Positions 63,808 to 64,000 of a stretch of 64,000 bases of DNA are shown piece after piece (positions within the stretch are counted from its first letter, which is position 1; each line of letters begins with the position of its first letter). The DNA lies in assembly GCA_010356995.1 (NCBI GenBank), contig ML996695.1, positions 133,061-197,060 on the forward strand, read 5' to 3'. Position numbers and translations under genes: made by a program. The DNA is from Trichodelitschia bisporula. Its lineage: Eukaryota; Ascomycota; Dothideomycetes; Phaeotrichales; Phaeotrichaceae. Under the pieces are notes generated by a model that was not told the origin of the DNA, made no database searches, and saw nothing but the letters and a program-made list of their open reading frames with translations.

Positions 63808-64000
63808 TGTGATTGAAGACGAGGGAGAGAAGATGGTGAGGTAGAGGAGGAGGAAGAGGTAAGGTTGGCGATGAAGTTTGCTCAGGCGGCAAGCTTGCGC
63901 TTTTGCCTCCGCAAGAGGACAGATGGAATGACGTCCGCGCCAAGGCTGCCTCCGTTCCCAGTCCGTGCGTCACTGGAAGGCCGGCACGAATTTCAACTTC
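63808..64000. promoter_or_regulatory. Promoter side of the Scs3/FIT gene to the window edge
   Basis: Short purine-rich leader upstream of 63807 on the minus strand. No other gene is visible before the window ends. Confidence 0.5.

Noticed and set aside
1-64000. CRISPR arrays, virus-like elements or a secondary-metabolite cluster
   Set aside because: No regularly spaced identical repeats, no capsid, polymerase or integrase-like frames, and no PKS, NRPS or terpene synthase backbone gene were seen.

Overview
The window is nuclear DNA from a filamentous ascomycete (Pezizomycotina). The evidence is GC-rich, densely packed genes with short GT-AG introns (mostly 44-65 bp) that often carry a CTAAC-type branch site, plus Pezizomycotina-typical families (Atg14, Sec39, a btgE-like GH17, DUF3602, a Scs3/FIT protein). 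I cannot place it to class or genus. About 27 protein genes, one intron-containing tRNA-Cys and one small DNA transposon (MITE) are supported. A 792-base run of N (55918-56709) is a scaffold gap. Exon boundaries were worked out by hand from frame, splice signals and family alignment; no transcript data were available.

Layout. 1-6185: tRNA-Cys(GCA) and a very long gene-poor stretch. 6186-12790: PSP1-domain protein, a small unknown gene whose intron holds a foldback MITE, and RIB7 (riboflavin). 12791-20220: secreted GH17 glucanase-like protein, ATG14 and a small coiled-coil protein. 20585-25818: thioredoxin reductase (with a 7-nt microexon), TRM82 and ribosomal P0. 26302-34691: GST, Lsb1/Pin3-like SH3 protein, exosome RRP4, a secreted Cys-rich protein and SEC39. 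36383-44813: three low-complexity unknown proteins and a small helical protein, separated by long empty stretches. 46034-50970: Atg27/MRH receptor, ERG24 and the mitochondrial ADP/ATP carrier. 51475-54509: a doubtful ORF, a Rab5-type GTPase and an unknown protein. 57501-63807: a C2H2 protein, RPS12, a DUF3602 protein and a Scs3/FIT protein.

Most genes are housekeeping: ribosome, tRNA and RNA processing (RPP0, RPS12, TRM82, RRP4), membrane traffic and autophagy (ATG14, Atg27-like, SEC39, Rab5) and lipid, sterol, redox and energy metabolism (ERG24, Scs3/FIT, TrxR, ADP/ATP carrier). They do not form an obvious biosynthetic cluster, and I see no backbone enzyme, CRISPR array, virus-like element or large transposon. 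The most unusual signals are structural: a MITE inside an intron, a microexon encoding part of a Rossmann glycine loop, a probable GC-AG intron full of poly-C inside a Rab P-loop codon pair, long poly-C runs on the sense strand just upstream of two start codons, and a dispersed motif in three 3' flanks. I did not find convincing evidence of a wholly new biological system.
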